NCBI GenBank assembly: GCA_944390715.1 | Contig: CALXQS010000003.1 | Coordinates: 114,223-178,222, forward strand | Reading direction: 5' to 3' | Length of the DNA: 64,000 bases | From: an uncultured Duodenibacillus sp. | GTDB taxonomy: Bacteria > Pseudomonadota > Gammaproteobacteria > Burkholderiales > Burkholderiaceae_F | Shown here: in pieces, positions 18,519 through 30,545 of the stretch | How the letters are laid out: each line of letters opens with the position of its first letter | Numbering within the stretch: position 1 is the stretch's first letter | Program-made: the position numbers and the translations under genes | Notes under the pieces: generated by a model | The model's input: the letters and a program-made list of their open reading frames with translations, nothing else | Told to the model about the DNA's origin: nothing | Databases searched by the model: none

Positions 18519-19730
18519 ATGATTGACGTCATTTTGAAAAAGGGCAAGGAAAAAAGCCTGCTGCGCCGCCATCCCTGGGTCTACGACACGGCCATTCAAA
18601 AGGTGCTCGGCGCTGCCTGCTCGGGCGAGACGGTGCGCGTGGTGAGCGCCGACGGAAGGCCGCTGGGGCTGGGCGCCTTTTCGCCGGCGTCCACGCTGCG
18701 GGTGCGCATGTGGACTTTCGATGCTTCGGTCGACGTCGACGATCCCCTGTTTTTGCGCCGGCGCATTGAAGCTGCGGTTGAGGCGCGCGAGGCGCTGCTG
18801 ACGCGCACCAATGCCCGCAGACTTGTTTTTGGCGAAGCCGACGGCATTCCGGGCCTGATCGTCGATGATTATGACGGGTGGCTGGTGACGCAGTTTCAAA
18901 GTGCGGGGGCAGAGCGCCGGCGCGAAGAAATTGCGCAGATTTTGATGGACGTGGCGCAGGCCAAGGGTGTTTTTGACCGCTCTGATGCCGCTACGCGCAG
19001 CCGCGAAGGCTTGAAGCCGCGCGTGGGCGTGCTCGCCGGCAAAGAAGCTCCGCAGCTCATCGAAGTCGTCGAAGACGGCGTGCGCTACGGCGTTGACGTG
19101 CGCGTGGGCCACAAGACGGGCTTTTACATCGATCAGCGCGAAAGCAGGCTTGCCGCACAGCGCATTGCGGCCGACTTTTTGGAGCGCACCGGGCGAGGCC
19201 TGCGGGCACTGAACTGCTTTTGCTACACGGGAGGCTTTTCGCTTGCTCTGATGAAGGGCGGCGCTCAAGAGGTGGTAAGCGTTGACAGCTCCTCTGAGGC
19301 GCTTGCGCGCGCACAGGCCAATGCGGCATTAAACGGCTTTGACGACGCCCGCATGAAGTGGCTCGAGGACGATGTCTTTGGATGCCTGCGCAAAATGCGC
19401 GAAGAAGGCGAAACCTTTGATCTGGTGATTCTCGATCCGCCCAAGTTTGCCTCCAGCCACTACCATGTCGAGCGCGCGGCTCGAGCCTACAAGGACATCA
19501 ATCTCAACGGCATGCGGCTGCTGCGCGCGGGAGGAAGGCTTCTGACCTTTTCCTGCTCGGGAGCCATTGATGTGGATCTTTTCCAGAAGATCGTCGCGGG
19601 CGCCGTCTTTGACGCCGGCCGCACGGCCTGGGCTGTCGAGCGCTTCGGCGCCGGGAGCGACCATCCGCTTTTGATGACCTACCCCGAAGGCGAATATCTC
19701 AAGGGACTTGATCTGCTGATGCGCGACTAA
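18519..19730 (+). CDS. rlmI: 23S rRNA m5C1962 methyltransferase RlmI-type
   Basis: SAM-dependent RNA methyltransferase of 403 residues. The N-terminal PUA-like domain (VILKKGKEKSLLRRHPWVYDTAI) is followed by a Rossmann domain with NCFCYTGGFS, the D-P-P-K-F motif (ILDPPKFASS) and the cysteine motif FSCSG. The ATG at 18519 has AGGAAGG upstream and is preferred over the TTG at 18498, which would overlap dapF. Substrate assignment is by family resemblance to E. coli RlmI. Confidence 0.92.
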   Translation: MIDVILKKGKEKSLLRRHPWVYDTAIQKVLGAACSGETVRVVSADGRPLGLGAFSPASTLRVRMWTFDASVDVDDPLFLRRRIEAAVEAREALLTRTNARRLVFGEADGIPGLIVDDYDGWLVTQFQSAGAERRREEIAQILMDVAQAKGVFDRSDAATRSREGLKPRVGVLAGKEAPQLIEVVEDGVRYGVDVRVGHKTGFYIDQRESRLAAQRIAADFLERTGRGLRALNCFCYTGGFSLALMKGGAQEVVSVDSSSEALARAQANAALNGFDDARMKWLEDDVFGCLRKMREEGETFDLVILDPPKFASSHYHVERAARAYKDINLNGMRLLRAGGRLLTFSCSGAIDVDLFQKIVAGAVFDAGRTAWAVERFGAGSDHPLLMTYPEGEYLKGLDLLMRD

Positions 19731-19847
19731 GGAAAAATTTTTCCAGCGCAGACCACGGAACAGAAAAGAATATGTTTTTTGCATAAGGATCCGGCGGCGG
19801 CTAGGCCGCCGACCTTTGCAGCATTCAACGGCAGCACATAAACGAAA

Positions 19848-20852
19848 ATGACTGAAAATTTTGATTCCATGCCGGCCGAGCCCGACATTCCCGTTACAGT
19901 TCTCACAGGATTTCTCGGCGCGGGCAAGACGACGCTTTTAAACCGCATTCTGACCGAAGACCACAAGCACAAGATTGCGGTGATTGAAAATGAGTTCGGC
20001 GAAGAGGACATCGACAGCGAGCTTTTGGTGCAAAGCGGCGCAGAGCAGATCGTGACGATGAACAACGGCTGCATCTGCTGCACGATCCGCGGGGATCTGT
20101 CGCGCATTCTGACCAATCTGCGCCTCAAGCGCGACAAGGGAGAGCTTAAGTTTGACCGCGTCGTGATCGAAACGACGGGCGTGGCCAACCCCGGTCCTGT
20201 GTGCCAGACATTTTTCATGGACGATGCGGTGGCGCCCTTTTTCCGGCTCGACGGCGTGGTGACGATCGTCGACGCCAAGCACGGCTCGCAGACGCTCGAC
20301 GAGCAGCCCGTGGCCAAGGATCAGGTGGCCTTTGCCGACCGCATCTTCATCTCTAAGCGCGATCTGGTGAGCGCCGAGGAGTACGAGGCCTTGCGCTCGC
20401 GCCTTGTGGCGATGAATCCGCGTGCGGTCATCGAGCCCGCCGACATGGGAAATGTTCCCGTCGAGAAGGTGCTTGACATCTACGGCTTCAACATGAACGA
20501 CATCCTCGATCTGGATCCGGGGTTTCTTACCGGCGCGCATCACCACCATCACGGCGAAGATGTGGCGGCCTTCATGTTTGTCTCCGACAAGCCCTTTGAT
20601 GCCGCGCGCTTTGAGCAGTACATCCAAAGCCTGATTGCCGTCTACGGTCCCGACATGCTGCGCTACAAAGGCGTTTTGTACTTGAAGGAAACGGACCGGC
20701 GCTGCGTCTTTCAGGGCGTGCACATGCTCTTTAGCGCCGACGTGCTGGGGCCCTGGGGCGAGAAAAAGCCTGAAACAAAGATCGTCATCATCGGCCGCAA
20801 TCTGCCCAAAGAGGCGATTTTGAAGGGCTTTGAAAGCTGTCTGGCAGGATAA
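19848..20852 (+). CDS. CobW/YjiA/ZigA-family G3E GTPase
   Basis: Metal-handling GTPase of 334 residues. Walker A is GFLGAGKTT, the conserved metal-binding motif is G-C-I-C-C (NNGCICCTI), and the GTP motif is SKRDL. A His-rich stretch (AHHHHHGED) lies before the C-terminal CobW domain (MLRYKGVLYLKETDRRCVFQGVHM). Such proteins deliver or sense zinc or cobalt; the partner is not evident here. Its neighbour dksA is a common context for Zn-responsive GTPases, but no Zur site was identified. Confidence 0.9.
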   Translation: MTENFDSMPAEPDIPVTVLTGFLGAGKTTLLNRILTEDHKHKIAVIENEFGEEDIDSELLVQSGAEQIVTMNNGCICCTIRGDLSRILTNLRLKRDKGELKFDRVVIETTGVANPGPVCQTFFMDDAVAPFFRLDGVVTIVDAKHGSQTLDEQPVAKDQVAFADRIFISKRDLVSAEEYEALRSRLVAMNPRAVIEPADMGNVPVEKVLDIYGFNMNDILDLDPGFLTGAHHHHHGEDVAAFMFVSDKPFDAARFEQYIQSLIAVYGPDMLRYKGVLYLKETDRRCVFQGVHMLFSADVLGPWGEKKPETKIVIIGRNLPKEAILKGFESCLAG

Positions 20853-21005
20853 GCAGGCCGAAAAAGGCGCCTTCGATATTAAAAAAGTGTGCTATCGTTT
20901 GCGCCCTGATAAAGTCCGCGGCGGCAAAGCGGCCGTTGCACGATGCTGACGTCTTGTTCCGACGCGGACCGCTTCATTTTGAAGAGCATACAACAACAGA
21001 GCACT

Positions 21006-21425
21006 ATGGCAACGAAAAAACTTTTGACCGAGCAGGAACTCCTGGCGATGCCTGAAAAGGACTACATGAACGAGCGCCAGCTTGAGTTTTTCCGCCATCG
21101 ACTCTCCCAGATGGAGGCCGAGCTGCGCCACAATGCCGGCCAGACCACTGAGAATCTGCGCGAGTCGACTGTCGTGCCCGATCCGGCTGATCGTGCCACG
21201 ATTGAAGAAGAACACGCGCTTGAACTCAGAACGCGCGACCGCGAACGCAAGCTTCTCAAGAAAGTTCAGGCGGCCATCAAGCGCATTGACGACGGCGAGT
21301 ACGGCTGGTGCGAAGAAACGGGCGAGCCCATCGGCGTTGCGCGCCTTCTGGCCCGTCCGACCGCTACGCTTTCCTTGGAAGCGCAGGAGCGCCGCGAAAT
21401 CAAGCAGAAAATGTTCGGCGACTGA
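21006..21425 (+). CDS. dksA: RNA polymerase-binding transcription factor DksA
   Basis: Binds the RNA polymerase secondary channel and works with ppGpp. The coiled-coil is in [21 protein letters not shown], with the tip acidic motif DPADRAT matching the DxxDxA of E. coli. The zinc-finger region is altered: it reads [15 protein letters not shown] and [11 protein letters not shown], so only one of the four E. coli zinc cysteines remains. The same Cys-Thr-Ser-Ala pattern is recalled as common in betaproteobacteria. The ATG at 21006 is preferred; an earlier ATG at 20943 has no homology. Confidence 0.95.
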   Translation: MATKKLLTEQELLAMPEKDYMNERQLEFFRHRLSQMEAELRHNAGQTTENLRESTVVPDPADRATIEEEHALELRTRDRERKLLKKVQAAIKRIDDGEYGWCEETGEPIGVARLLARPTATLSLEAQERREIKQKMFGD

Positions 21426-21510
21426 TTCCCGCAGGCTGCCTGCTGAGGCAGCCTCGCCGCGAGGGCAGGGACGGCTTGATTGAGGACACAGGCACTTGCA
21501 TAAAGAGCTT

Positions 21511-21546
21511 GAAGGGAGGCCTTTCGCGCCTTCCTTTTTCTTTTTC
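21511..21546 (+). terminator. Likely terminator between dksA and hslV
   Basis: GAAGG and CCTTC arms form a short GC-rich hairpin followed by CTTTTTCTTTTTC. A second hairpin (GGCTGCC-TGCTGA-GGCAGCC, 21434-21453) lies immediately after the dksA stop without a T tract. Confidence 0.5.
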
Positions 21547-21619
21547 AAGCGTATTTGTGCTGCGGCAAAGGCAGCAGCTTTGGCGGCATCGGTCAACTCA
21601 ACACAGATATCAACACAAG

Positions 21620-22159
21620 ATGGAACAATTTCACGGAACGACAATTGTGAGCGTGCGCCGCGGCAAGTGCGTCGCCATGGGCGGCGACGGACAGGTGACG
21701 CTCGGCAACGTCGTCTTTAAGGCGACGGCTAGAAAGGTAAGACGCGTTTTTCATGACCGCATTTTGGTGGGCTTTGCCGGCGCAACGGCTGATGCCTTCA
21801 CCCTTTTGGAGCGCTTTGAGGGGATGCTTGAAAAGCACTCCGGCCACCTGATGCGCGCTTCGGTTGAGCTCGCCAAGCTCTGGCGCACCGATCGTGCGCT
21901 GCGGCACCTGGAGGCCATGATGATCGTGGCCGACGCCGACACGACGCTCGTGCTCTCTGGCAACGGCGACGTCATAGAGCCCGAAGGCGGCATAGCCGCC
22001 ATCGGATCGGGCGGCAACTATGCCTTGTCTGCTGCGCGCGCGCTCGTCGAGCACACCGAGATGGAGCCGCAAGCCATCGTGCATGAAGCGCTCAAAATCG
22101 CAGGCGACCTCTGCATCTACACCAATCAGAATCACATTGTGGAAGTGTTGGGCAAATAA
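21620..22159 (+). CDS. hslV: ATP-dependent protease subunit HslV
   Basis: Threonine peptidase of the HslVU complex. The protein begins [15 protein letters not shown]: a six-residue propeptide precedes the catalytic Thr. The core motifs [13 protein letters not shown] and RKVRRVF and the end [11 protein letters not shown] match the family. The mature length is about 173 residues. The upstream-open frame to 21308 is spurious. It is followed by hslU after 70 bases, so the two are likely cotranscribed. Confidence 0.97.
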   Translation: MEQFHGTTIVSVRRGKCVAMGGDGQVTLGNVVFKATARKVRRVFHDRILVGFAGATADAFTLLERFEGMLEKHSGHLMRASVELAKLWRTDRALRHLEAMMIVADADTTLVLSGNGDVIEPEGGIAAIGSGGNYALSAARALVEHTEMEPQAIVHEALKIAGDLCIYTNQNHIVEVLGK

Positions 22160-22229
22160 AGCTCGGCAAGGGAAAGCTTACCCTTGTCTTTTTGCTCAAG
22201 CACCAGTCATCAAAAAGGAATTTTGCTCA

Positions 22230-23582
22230 ATGGCGAACACAGACCGTTCGATCATGACGCCGCGAGAAATCGTGAGCGAGCTTGATAAATACATCGTGGG
22301 CCAGAACGAGGCCAAGCGTGCCGTTGCCGTTGCCCTGAGAAACCGCTGGAGACGCTCGCGCGTGCCCGAGCCTCTGCACTCGGAAATTACGCCCAAGAAC
22401 ATTCTCATGATCGGGCCCACGGGCGTGGGAAAAACTGAGATTGCCAGACGTCTGGCAAGGCTCACCGATGCGCCCTTTGTCAAGACCGAGGCCACCAAGT
22501 TCACTGAAGTGGGCTATGTCGGGCGCAATGTCGAGTCCATTGTGCGCGACCTGATGGAAGCGGGCATGAAGCTCATGCGCGAGCAGCAAAAGAAAAAGGT
22601 GCGCACGCGCGCGCAGGAAGCCGCCCAGGAGCGCGTGCTCGATCTGCTCGTGCCGCCGCCCACGGGCATGACCAATCCAGACGGCACGCAGATCAAGCGC
22701 GAAGAAAATGCCGCACGGCGCCGTTTCCGCGAGGATCTGCGCGAGGGCAGGCTCGATGACAAGGTGGTCGAGGCCGACGTCCCTGCACGGGTGCCCGCCT
22801 TCAACATGATTGCCCCCGAAGGGATGGACGATCTAGAAAACCAGCTGCAGGGCGTCTTTGACAAGATCAACGCCCGGCAAAGAGAAAAGCGCCGCCTTCC
22901 GATTAAGGAAGTGCTCGAAATCTACACCGATGAAGAGGCCGGGCGCCTGATTGATGAAGACGACATCACGCGGCAGGCAATCGACAATGTCGAAAACAAC
23001 GGCATTGTCTTTATCGACGAAATCGACAAGATCGCCCGAGGGGGAGAGACCAACGGCGCAGACGTCTCGCGCGAAGGCGTGCAGCGCGATCTGCTGCCCT
23101 TGATTGAAGGCACCTCGGTCAAGACCAAATACGGCTGGGTGCGCACCGATCACGTGCTTTTCATCTGCTCGGGCGCATTTCACCTCTCAAAGCCCTCGGA
23201 TCTCGTTCCTGAACTGCAGGGACGTCTGCCGATCCGCGTCGAGTTAAAGAGCCTCACGTGCGAGGACTTTGAGCGCATTCTGACGGCAACCGATGCCTCC
23301 ATCGTCAAGCAGTACGAAGCGATCCTGGGCGCTGACGGCGCACAGGTGACTTTTACCGACGACGCCATCAAGGCCATCGCGCGCTACGCCTACGAGGTCA
23401 ATGAGCGCACCGAAAACATCGGAGCGCGGCGTCTGCACACCGTCATGGAAAAACTCCTTGAGGAGGTGAGTTTTGAAGCGGGCAACCGCAGCTCGATGCA
23501 GGTGCAGATCGATGAGACCTACGTGACCGAACATCTGGGCGCGATTGCCGGAAACGAAGACCTTTCGCGCTACGTTTTGTAG
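22230..23582 (+). CDS. hslU: ATP-dependent protease ATPase subunit HslU
   Basis: AAA+ unfoldase of 450 residues (E. coli 443) that feeds HslV. Walker A is GPTGVGKT, Walker B is [10 protein letters not shown], the pore loop sits in [10 protein letters not shown], and the C terminus ends ISRY-like (EDLSRYVL), the tail that docks into HslV. The I-domain lies roughly at residues 110-240 and is rich in Arg and Glu. The ATG at 22230 has AAAAGGA upstream. The possible start at 22020 would overlap hslV and is rejected. Confidence 0.97.
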   Translation: MANTDRSIMTPREIVSELDKYIVGQNEAKRAVAVALRNRWRRSRVPEPLHSEITPKNILMIGPTGVGKTEIARRLARLTDAPFVKTEATKFTEVGYVGRNVESIVRDLMEAGMKLMREQQKKKVRTRAQEAAQERVLDLLVPPPTGMTNPDGTQIKREENAARRRFREDLREGRLDDKVVEADVPARVPAFNMIAPEGMDDLENQLQGVFDKINARQREKRRLPIKEVLEIYTDEEAGRLIDEDDITRQAIDNVENNGIVFIDEIDKIARGGETNGADVSREGVQRDLLPLIEGTSVKTKYGWVRTDHVLFICSGAFHLSKPSDLVPELQGRLPIRVELKSLTCEDFERILTATDASIVKQYEAILGADGAQVTFTDDAIKAIARYAYEVNERTENIGARRLHTVMEKLLEEVSFEAGNRSSMQVQIDETYVTEHLGAIAGNEDLSRYVL

Positions 23583-23603
23583 CCCTAAGGAAGGCTTTTG
23601 CTT

Positions 23604-23641
23604 GAGAAGCCGCGGCCATGCAAGCACCCGCGGCTTCTTCT
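23604..23641 (+). terminator. Hairpin terminator after hslU
   Basis: GAGAAGCCGCGG-CCATGCAAGCAC-CCGCGGCTTCTTC is a stable stem just after hslU, followed by a modest pyrimidine stretch instead of a full T run. Confidence 0.6.
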
Positions 23642-23828
23642 GCGAAAGCCGCAAGCGCAAACAGAAAAAAGCACAGAACTTCATGCGGTTTTCTTTTTGT
23701 GCAACAATCCGAGCTAAAGACGAACGTTTCCCTGCGTGAAGCGCTTTTTCGCATCGCAAGCAGTCTGTGCGCAAGGATCCCTTCGGCTTGACGGTTCACA
23801 ATTTCACGCGGAATTTCTTTTTGCGACG

Positions 23829-24731
23829 ATGAACAAGACCACACCCAACACCAATTTGGTGCCTGCAGCGCTTAAGGCGGAAATTCTCTCAGAAGCGCTT
23901 CCCTACATCCAGCGCTTTCACGGCAAGACGATTGTGATCAAGTACGGGGGCAATGCCATGACCGACGCGGCGCTGCAGGAGGCGTTTGCGCGGGACGTCG
24001 TGCTTTTGAAGCTCGTGGGCATGAATCCGGTGGTGGTGCACGGCGGCGGTCCGCAGATCAACAGCGCCTTGAATCGCGTGGGCATCAAAAGTCAGTTCGT
24101 GCAGGGCATGCGCGTGACGGACCCGGCAACGATGGAAGTGGTCGAATGGGTGCTTTGCGGCGAAGTTCAGGGCGATCTGGTGCAGATGATCAACGGCTGC
24201 GGCGGGCACGCCGTGGGCTTAAACGGCAAAGATGCATCGATGATCAGAGCCAAGCGCCTGCGTCTGCAGGACGTCAACGATCCCAATGTCTGGCACGACG
24301 TCGGACAGGTGGGCTCAATTGAAGCCGTTGATCCGTCGCTTGTGAAGACGCTCGTTGACGATCACTTCATTCCAGTCATCAGTCCGATCGGCATGGGAGA
24401 AGACGGTCTTGCCTACAACATCAATGCCGATGTGGCGGCTGGAAAAATTGCTGAAACGCTCAAAGCCGAAAAGCTTGTGATGCTCACCAATACGCCGGGC
24501 GTGCTCGACAAGGACGGAAATCTCCTTACGGGACTGTCGGCTTCGGGCATTGACGAACTGTTTAAGGACGGCACGATCTCGGGCGGGATGATGCCTAAGC
24601 TTTCTTCGGCGCTTTCGGCTGCGCGCAACGGCGTCAAGAGCGTGCACATCATCGACGGGCGCGTCATGCACTGCCTGCTTTTGGAAATTCTGACGCCGCA
24701 GGGCGTGGGGACGATGATCAATGCCAATTAA
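23829..24731 (+). CDS. argB: Acetylglutamate kinase
   Basis: Second step of arginine synthesis. The amino-acid-kinase core begins after an N-terminal helix: [14 protein letters not shown] has the phosphate-binding Lys and GG, then [10 protein letters not shown], and GLNGKDASM near the substrate site. The C-terminal region contains NTPGVLD and GGMMPKL. The 300-residue form starting at the ATG at 23829 fits the family. Its stop overlaps the next gene by 11 bases, so the two are translationally coupled. Confidence 0.97.
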   Translation: MNKTTPNTNLVPAALKAEILSEALPYIQRFHGKTIVIKYGGNAMTDAALQEAFARDVVLLKLVGMNPVVVHGGGPQINSALNRVGIKSQFVQGMRVTDPATMEVVEWVLCGEVQGDLVQMINGCGGHAVGLNGKDASMIRAKRLRLQDVNDPNVWHDVGQVGSIEAVDPSLVKTLVDDHFIPVISPIGMGEDGLAYNINADVAAGKIAETLKAEKLVMLTNTPGVLDKDGNLLTGLSASGIDELFKDGTISGGMMPKLSSALSAARNGVKSVHIIDGRVMHCLLLEILTPQGVGTMINAN

Positions 24732-25470
24732 AAAGCGCCCGGCTCCGAGGCCGGAAACAGCAGACGACGGGCAGGTGCGGGGACGCTTTTCGCGCACGCG
24801 GCTGTGGCTTGTCGACATGGACGATACGATCTTCAATGCCTCGGCGGGCATGCTCGAGGCGATTCATCGCCGCATGGAGGCCTTCATCGCGCAAAGGCTC
24901 GGCATCTCGATCGAAGAGGCGCAGCGCGTGCAGAAAGACTACTGGCGGCAGTACGGCGCGACCTTCGTGGGACTGGAGCGCCATCACGGCATCAACCCGC
25001 AGGAGTTTTTTGATGCCGCGCACGACTTTGACCTTGTGCCTTATCTGAAGACGCCGACGGGCAAGGGAAGGCTTCGAGCGGTTTTAAAAGCCATGCCCGG
25101 CAAAAAGGTCGTGCTCACCAATGGGCCTGGCAAGTACGCGCACGAGGTGCTGCGGCTTTTGCGGCTTGAAGGCGTATTTGAAGACGTGGTGAGCGCCAAC
25201 GACATGAGGCTGTGCGGACTGTGGCGCTCCAAGCCCGATGCGCTCTTGTTTGCCCATATGGCTTCGCGCTTCGGGGCGCCTTTGCGGCAGACGGCCTTTA
25301 TCGACGACAACCCGAACAACCTGATGCCTGCCAAGGCGCTGGGCATGATGACGGTGTGGTGCCGCGGGCTTCGCAATGCGCTGCCTGTCAGCGCAGCGCA
25401 CCCCTGGGCCGATCTTGTCGTCGACAACCTTGACGAGCTTGTGCGCAGTCTCCCGAAGAAGTCTGCCTAA
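24721..25470 (+). CDS. HAD-family pyrimidine 5'-nucleotidase (SDT1/YjjG-like)
   Basis: HAD hydrolase of 249 residues. Motif I is [10 protein letters not shown], motif II VVLTNGP, motif III the Lys in [12 protein letters not shown], motif [11 protein letters not shown]. The cap has the helical arrangement of SDT1-type pyrimidine nucleotidases. It overlaps argB by 11 bases, a pairing seen in other Burkholderiales. A nucleotide-pool housekeeping role is likely; the exact substrate is not known from sequence. Confidence 0.9.
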   Translation: MPIKKRPAPRPETADDGQVRGRFSRTRLWLVDMDDTIFNASAGMLEAIHRRMEAFIAQRLGISIEEAQRVQKDYWRQYGATFVGLERHHGINPQEFFDAAHDFDLVPYLKTPTGKGRLRAVLKAMPGKKVVLTNGPGKYAHEVLRLLRLEGVFEDVVSANDMRLCGLWRSKPDALLFAHMASRFGAPLRQTAFIDDNPNNLMPAKALGMMTVWCRGLRNALPVSAAHPWADLVVDNLDELVRSLPKKSA

Positions 25471-25524
25471 GGAGCTTGAAAAAGAGCCTTTTTTGAAAAA
25501 GTGCACAGAAGCGAAAAAACGACT

Positions 25525-27339
25525 ATGTGGAGATTCATCAAGGGTGTATTCAAATCGGCCTGGACGATTCTTGACTTTGCAAGAAGAGCCCTAGCCAATG
25601 TGCTTCTTCTTGTCATCGCAGGCGTTTTGATCGGCGTTTTCTTTTTCGAGGGCAGCGCGCCCTCGGTCGCCAAGCGCAGCATTCTTGTCATTGACCTGGC
25701 CGGAGAAATCGTCGAGCAGGGCAACTTCTCGGGAAGCGGAGCGCTCGGCTCGGTTCTTTCGGGCTCCGAGCCTCAGACGCGGCTCAGAGACGTGCTGGAA
25801 GCGCTCAACATCGCCGCCACTGATCCTGATGTCGAAGGGGTGCTCATGCGCGTTGACGATCTGCAGGCCGCAGGGCTTGCGTCGCTGCGCGAAATCGGCT
25901 CGCAGATGGATCGCTTCAAGAGTTCGGGAAAGCGCATCACCGTCTGGTCGACGGGCTACAGCCAGCAGCAGTACGCCATAGCCGCACACGCCAGCGAAGT
26001 CTACGTGCACCCGATGGGGCAGGTGCTTCTCAAGGGGCTTTCAACCTCAAGGCTTTATTGGGGCGAGGCGCTCAAGAGCCTTGGCGTGACGGTGCACGTC
26101 TTTAAGGCCGGCGCTTATAAAAGCTCTCCGGAAAGCTTCGTGCTCAAGGCCCCATCAAAGGATTCGCTTGAGGCCGATCAATTCTGGCTCAACGACGCCT
26201 GGGGACAGTTTGCCAACGCCATTGAGTCGGCTCGAGGCTTGATGCCGGGAGCGGTCAACGCCTTGATTGAGCAGTATCTGCAAAAGCTCGAGAAGGCCGA
26301 AGGCGACATGAGCCGCGTGGCGTTGAATGAGAGCCTCATTGACGGCGTGACCACAAACGACGAGACCATCGACATGCTCGTCGAGCGCCAGGGCGGCAAA
26401 AAGGGCAAGGATGCCTTAAGAACCATTGATTTCCTTGACTATCTTGCAGCGCGCGCCAAAGCGCCTTCGGGCGACAAGCAAATTGCCGTGGTGACGATTG
26501 AAGGCGAAATCAAGGACGGAGCCGACGGCCCGGGCATGACGGGAGCAAAGAGCGCGCTTGAGGTGATTCGCGAGGCGAGAAAAAATGCCAAGGTTGCCGC
26601 GCTTGTCGTGCGCATCGACAGCCCCGGGGGGAGCGCCGTGGCAAGCGAACTCATCCGGCGAGAGCTGGAGCTTGTGAAAAAATCCGGCAAGCCCGTTGTG
26701 GCAAGCATGGGCGACTATGCCGCAAGCGGCGGCTATTGGGTTGCGACGGCGGCCGACAAAATCATCGCAGATCCCATGAGCATCACGGGCTCGATCGGCG
26801 TTTTCGGCATCGTGCCGCGCTTTGACAAGACGCTTGATCGAGTGTCGGTGGGAGCAGGGGGCGCATCTACGTCGTGGCTTGCCTCGGCAGAAAATCCGCT
26901 CTACGAGATGACGCCGGGCTTTGAGCGCATGATGCAGCTCACGGTGGCGCGCACCTATAAGGATTTCGTGACGCTTGTCGCCAAGGGCCGCAAGCTTTCT
27001 GAAAAGCGCGTCACTGAACTCGCGCAGGGCCGTGTTTATACCGGCAGGCAGGCCGTCGAAAGAGGTCTTGCCGACAGGCTGGGCGGCATGACCGAGGCGA
27101 TTGAAGAGGCCAGAAGCCTAGCCAAGGCTCCTGCGGCGCAGCCGCTGTGGTTTGAAAAAAAGCAAGGGCGTCTGAACATGCTTCTCAATGAGCTCTTGAT
27201 GCGCGCTGCGGCTTTTGCCGGCGTGCAAATGAGCTTGCCCGAGGTGCTTCAAAAGCCGGCTGATGAAGCGCTTCGATTGACTGAGCTTGTCAATGCGCCA
27301 TCGGAGGTCTACGCGCATTGCTTGTGCTCAAAACCCTAA
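25525..27339 (+). CDS. sppA: Signal peptide peptidase SppA (67K type)
   Basis: Membrane serine protease that clears cleaved signal peptides. One N-terminal membrane helix (ANVLLLVIAGVLIGVFFF) is followed by two ClpP-like repeats. The catalytic Lys is K199 (FKAGAYKSSP) in the N-terminal repeat and the Ser is S401 (DYAASGGYW) in the C-terminal repeat, matching K209/S409 of E. coli SppA. The ATG at 25525 is preferred over the GTG at 25501. The C terminus ends with an extra stretch (PSEVYAHCLCSKP). Confidence 0.95.
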   Translation: MWRFIKGVFKSAWTILDFARRALANVLLLVIAGVLIGVFFFEGSAPSVAKRSILVIDLAGEIVEQGNFSGSGALGSVLSGSEPQTRLRDVLEALNIAATDPDVEGVLMRVDDLQAAGLASLREIGSQMDRFKSSGKRITVWSTGYSQQQYAIAAHASEVYVHPMGQVLLKGLSTSRLYWGEALKSLGVTVHVFKAGAYKSSPESFVLKAPSKDSLEADQFWLNDAWGQFANAIESARGLMPGAVNALIEQYLQKLEKAEGDMSRVALNESLIDGVTTNDETIDMLVERQGGKKGKDALRTIDFLDYLAARAKAPSGDKQIAVVTIEGEIKDGADGPGMTGAKSALEVIREARKNAKVAALVVRIDSPGGSAVASELIRRELELVKKSGKPVVASMGDYAASGGYWVATAADKIIADPMSITGSIGVFGIVPRFDKTLDRVSVGAGGASTSWLASAENPLYEMTPGFERMMQLTVARTYKDFVTLVAKGRKLSEKRVTELAQGRVYTGRQAVERGLADRLGGMTEAIEEARSLAKAPAAQPLWFEKKQGRLNMLLNELLMRAAAFAGVQMSLPEVLQKPADEALRLTELVNAPSEVYAHCLCSKP

Positions 27340-27363
27340 AGCAAAGCTTCATTTGAAAAAGAA

Positions 27364-27408
27364 ACTGGAAAAAGCAAAGCCCGCCGGCAGACAGCTGCGG
27401 CGGGCTTG
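27364..27408 (-). terminator. Terminator of hemB, shared with the convergent sppA end
   Basis: AAGCCCGCCG...CGGCGGGCTT forms a 10-bp stem. Read on the minus strand it is followed by TTGCTTTTT, giving a good terminator 20 bases beyond hemB. It also faces the sppA end. Confidence 0.8.
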
Positions 27409-27428
27409 AGGCTTATGGGGATGGTGGA

Positions 27429-29163
<1,735 letters not shown>

Positions 29164-29252
29164 GGCGCAAAATCCTTCTGTGTTTTGTGTTGTGAGACAA
29201 TCTTAAGCGCGAAAGCTGATGCGCGCGTTAATTCCGCAAAGAAAAAGGACAA

Positions 29253-30350
29253 TCAAGAGCTTTTGTCTTCGGTTTCAATGGCATCGATGAAGCCCCCACC
29301 GAGACACACGTCGCCCTGATAGAGCACGGCGCTTTGACCGGGCGTGGCCGCCCATTGCGGCTCGGGGAAGATAAGATCAATCGTGTCGCCTGCGGCGGCT
29401 GCAATGCGGCAGCTTCCGTCAGGGGCGCGGTAGCGGGTTTTGACCGTGACGGCGTCCTCGAGCCTGGGAGGCGTGCCCGCGACCCAGCTTGTGTGCACTG
29501 CTCTTAGAGCATCGGTTTTAAGCCACGGGTGGTCGTGCCCCTGCACGACCCAAAGCGTGTTGGTTTTGAGATCTTTGCGGGCAACGAACCAGGGCTTGCC
29601 GCTGCCTTCGCGGCTGCCGCCGATGCCGATGCCCTTGCGCTGCCCCAGGGTGTAGAAGCTCAAGCCGATGTGTTCGCCGATCACCTTGCCGTCATCGCGC
29701 TTGATGGGGCCTGGGTGCGTGGGCAGGTAGCGGTTTAAGAACTCTCTAAAGGGGCGCTCGCCGATAAAGCAAATGCCGGTTGAGTCTTTTTTATTGGCAA
29801 CCGGAAGCCCGAGCTCGCGCGCCAGGGCGCGCACCTCGGTTTTATTCATGCCGCCCACGGGAAACACTGCCTTTGAGAGCTGCGACTGATTGAGCCGGTG
29901 CAGAAAGTAGCTTTGGTCCTTCGTGCCGTCAGTGCCGCGCAAAAGCTCAAAGCCGCGTTCGGTTTCCCGCACGCGTGCGTAGTGGCCTGTGGCGATATGA
30001 TCGGCCCCCATGGCCATGGCATGATCCAAAAAGGCATTGAATTTGATTTCGGCGTTGCACAGCACGTCGGGGTTCGGCGTGCGGCCTGCGGAGTACTCGC
30101 GCAGGAAGTCCGCAAAGACGCGCTCTTTATATTCCTTGGCGAAATTGACGGCTTCAAGATCAATGCCGATGACGTCGGCGGCGCTTGCCGCATCAAGAAA
30201 ATCCTGGCGGCTGGAGCAGTACTCCGTGTCGTCATCGTCTTCCCAGTTCTTCATGAAGAGACCGATGACTTCAAAGCCTGCCTTTTTCAATAGATAGGCG
30301 CTGACGGCGCTGTCAACGCCGCCGCTCATGCCGATGACGACTGTTTTCAT
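29253..30350 (-). CDS. mnmA: tRNA-specific 2-thiouridylase MnmA
   Basis: Sulfurates U34 of tRNA-Lys, -Glu and -Gln. The PP-loop is [15 protein letters not shown]. The two catalytic cysteines are in [12 protein letters not shown] and [11 protein letters not shown]. The C-terminal beta-barrel region begins near [16 protein letters not shown]. The length of 365 residues is typical. It is the last housekeeping gene before the nap operon, which reads on the same strand but has its own terminator between them. Confidence 0.97.
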   Translation of the reverse strand: MKTVVIGMSGGVDSAVSAYLLKKAGFEVIGLFMKNWEDDDDTEYCSSRQDFLDAASAADVIGIDLEAVNFAKEYKERVFADFLREYSAGRTPNPDVLCNAEIKFNAFLDHAMAMGADHIATGHYARVRETERGFELLRGTDGTKDQSYFLHRLNQSQLSKAVFPVGGMNKTEVRALARELGLPVANKKDSTGICFIGERPFREFLNRYLPTHPGPIKRDDGKVIGEHIGLSFYTLGQRKGIGIGGSREGSGKPWFVARKDLKTNTLWVVQGHDHPWLKTDALRAVHTSWVAGTPPRLEDAVTVKTRYRAPDGSCRIAAAAGDTIDLIFPEPQWAATPGQSAVLYQGDVCLGGGFIDAIETEDKSS

Positions 30351-30469
30351 GCGAAAAAAATAAAGAGATGACCCAAGAGCGAAGCTTAACGCACTGCCGC
30401 GGAAAAACCATCAATCGGCGGCGCTGCATAAAACAAAGAGAGGCGTCCTTGGCATTTTTCGCGGCCCGA

Positions 30470-30528
30470 CAAAAAATGAACAGCGCAGGGCTTCAGCTCG
30501 AAAGTCTGAAAGCGCGCCTGCGCTGCCT
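30470..30528 (-). terminator. Terminator of the nap operon
   Basis: On the minus strand a long stem (CAGCGCAGG/CCTGCGCTG plus an inner GCTTTCAG/CTGAAGC stem) is followed by TTCATTTTTTG. It lies 18 bases past the napB stop. Confidence 0.85.
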
Positions 30529-30545
30529 TGATTTGACAAAAAAGG

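Noticed and set aside
21308..21619. Extended N terminus for HslV
   Set aside because: HslV needs its catalytic Thr close to the start; the ATG at 21620 gives MEQFHG-TT, and the upstream stretch overlaps dksA.
22020..22229. Extended N terminus for HslU
   Set aside because: It would overlap hslV out of frame; the ATG at 22230 has a ribosome-binding site and matches the family.
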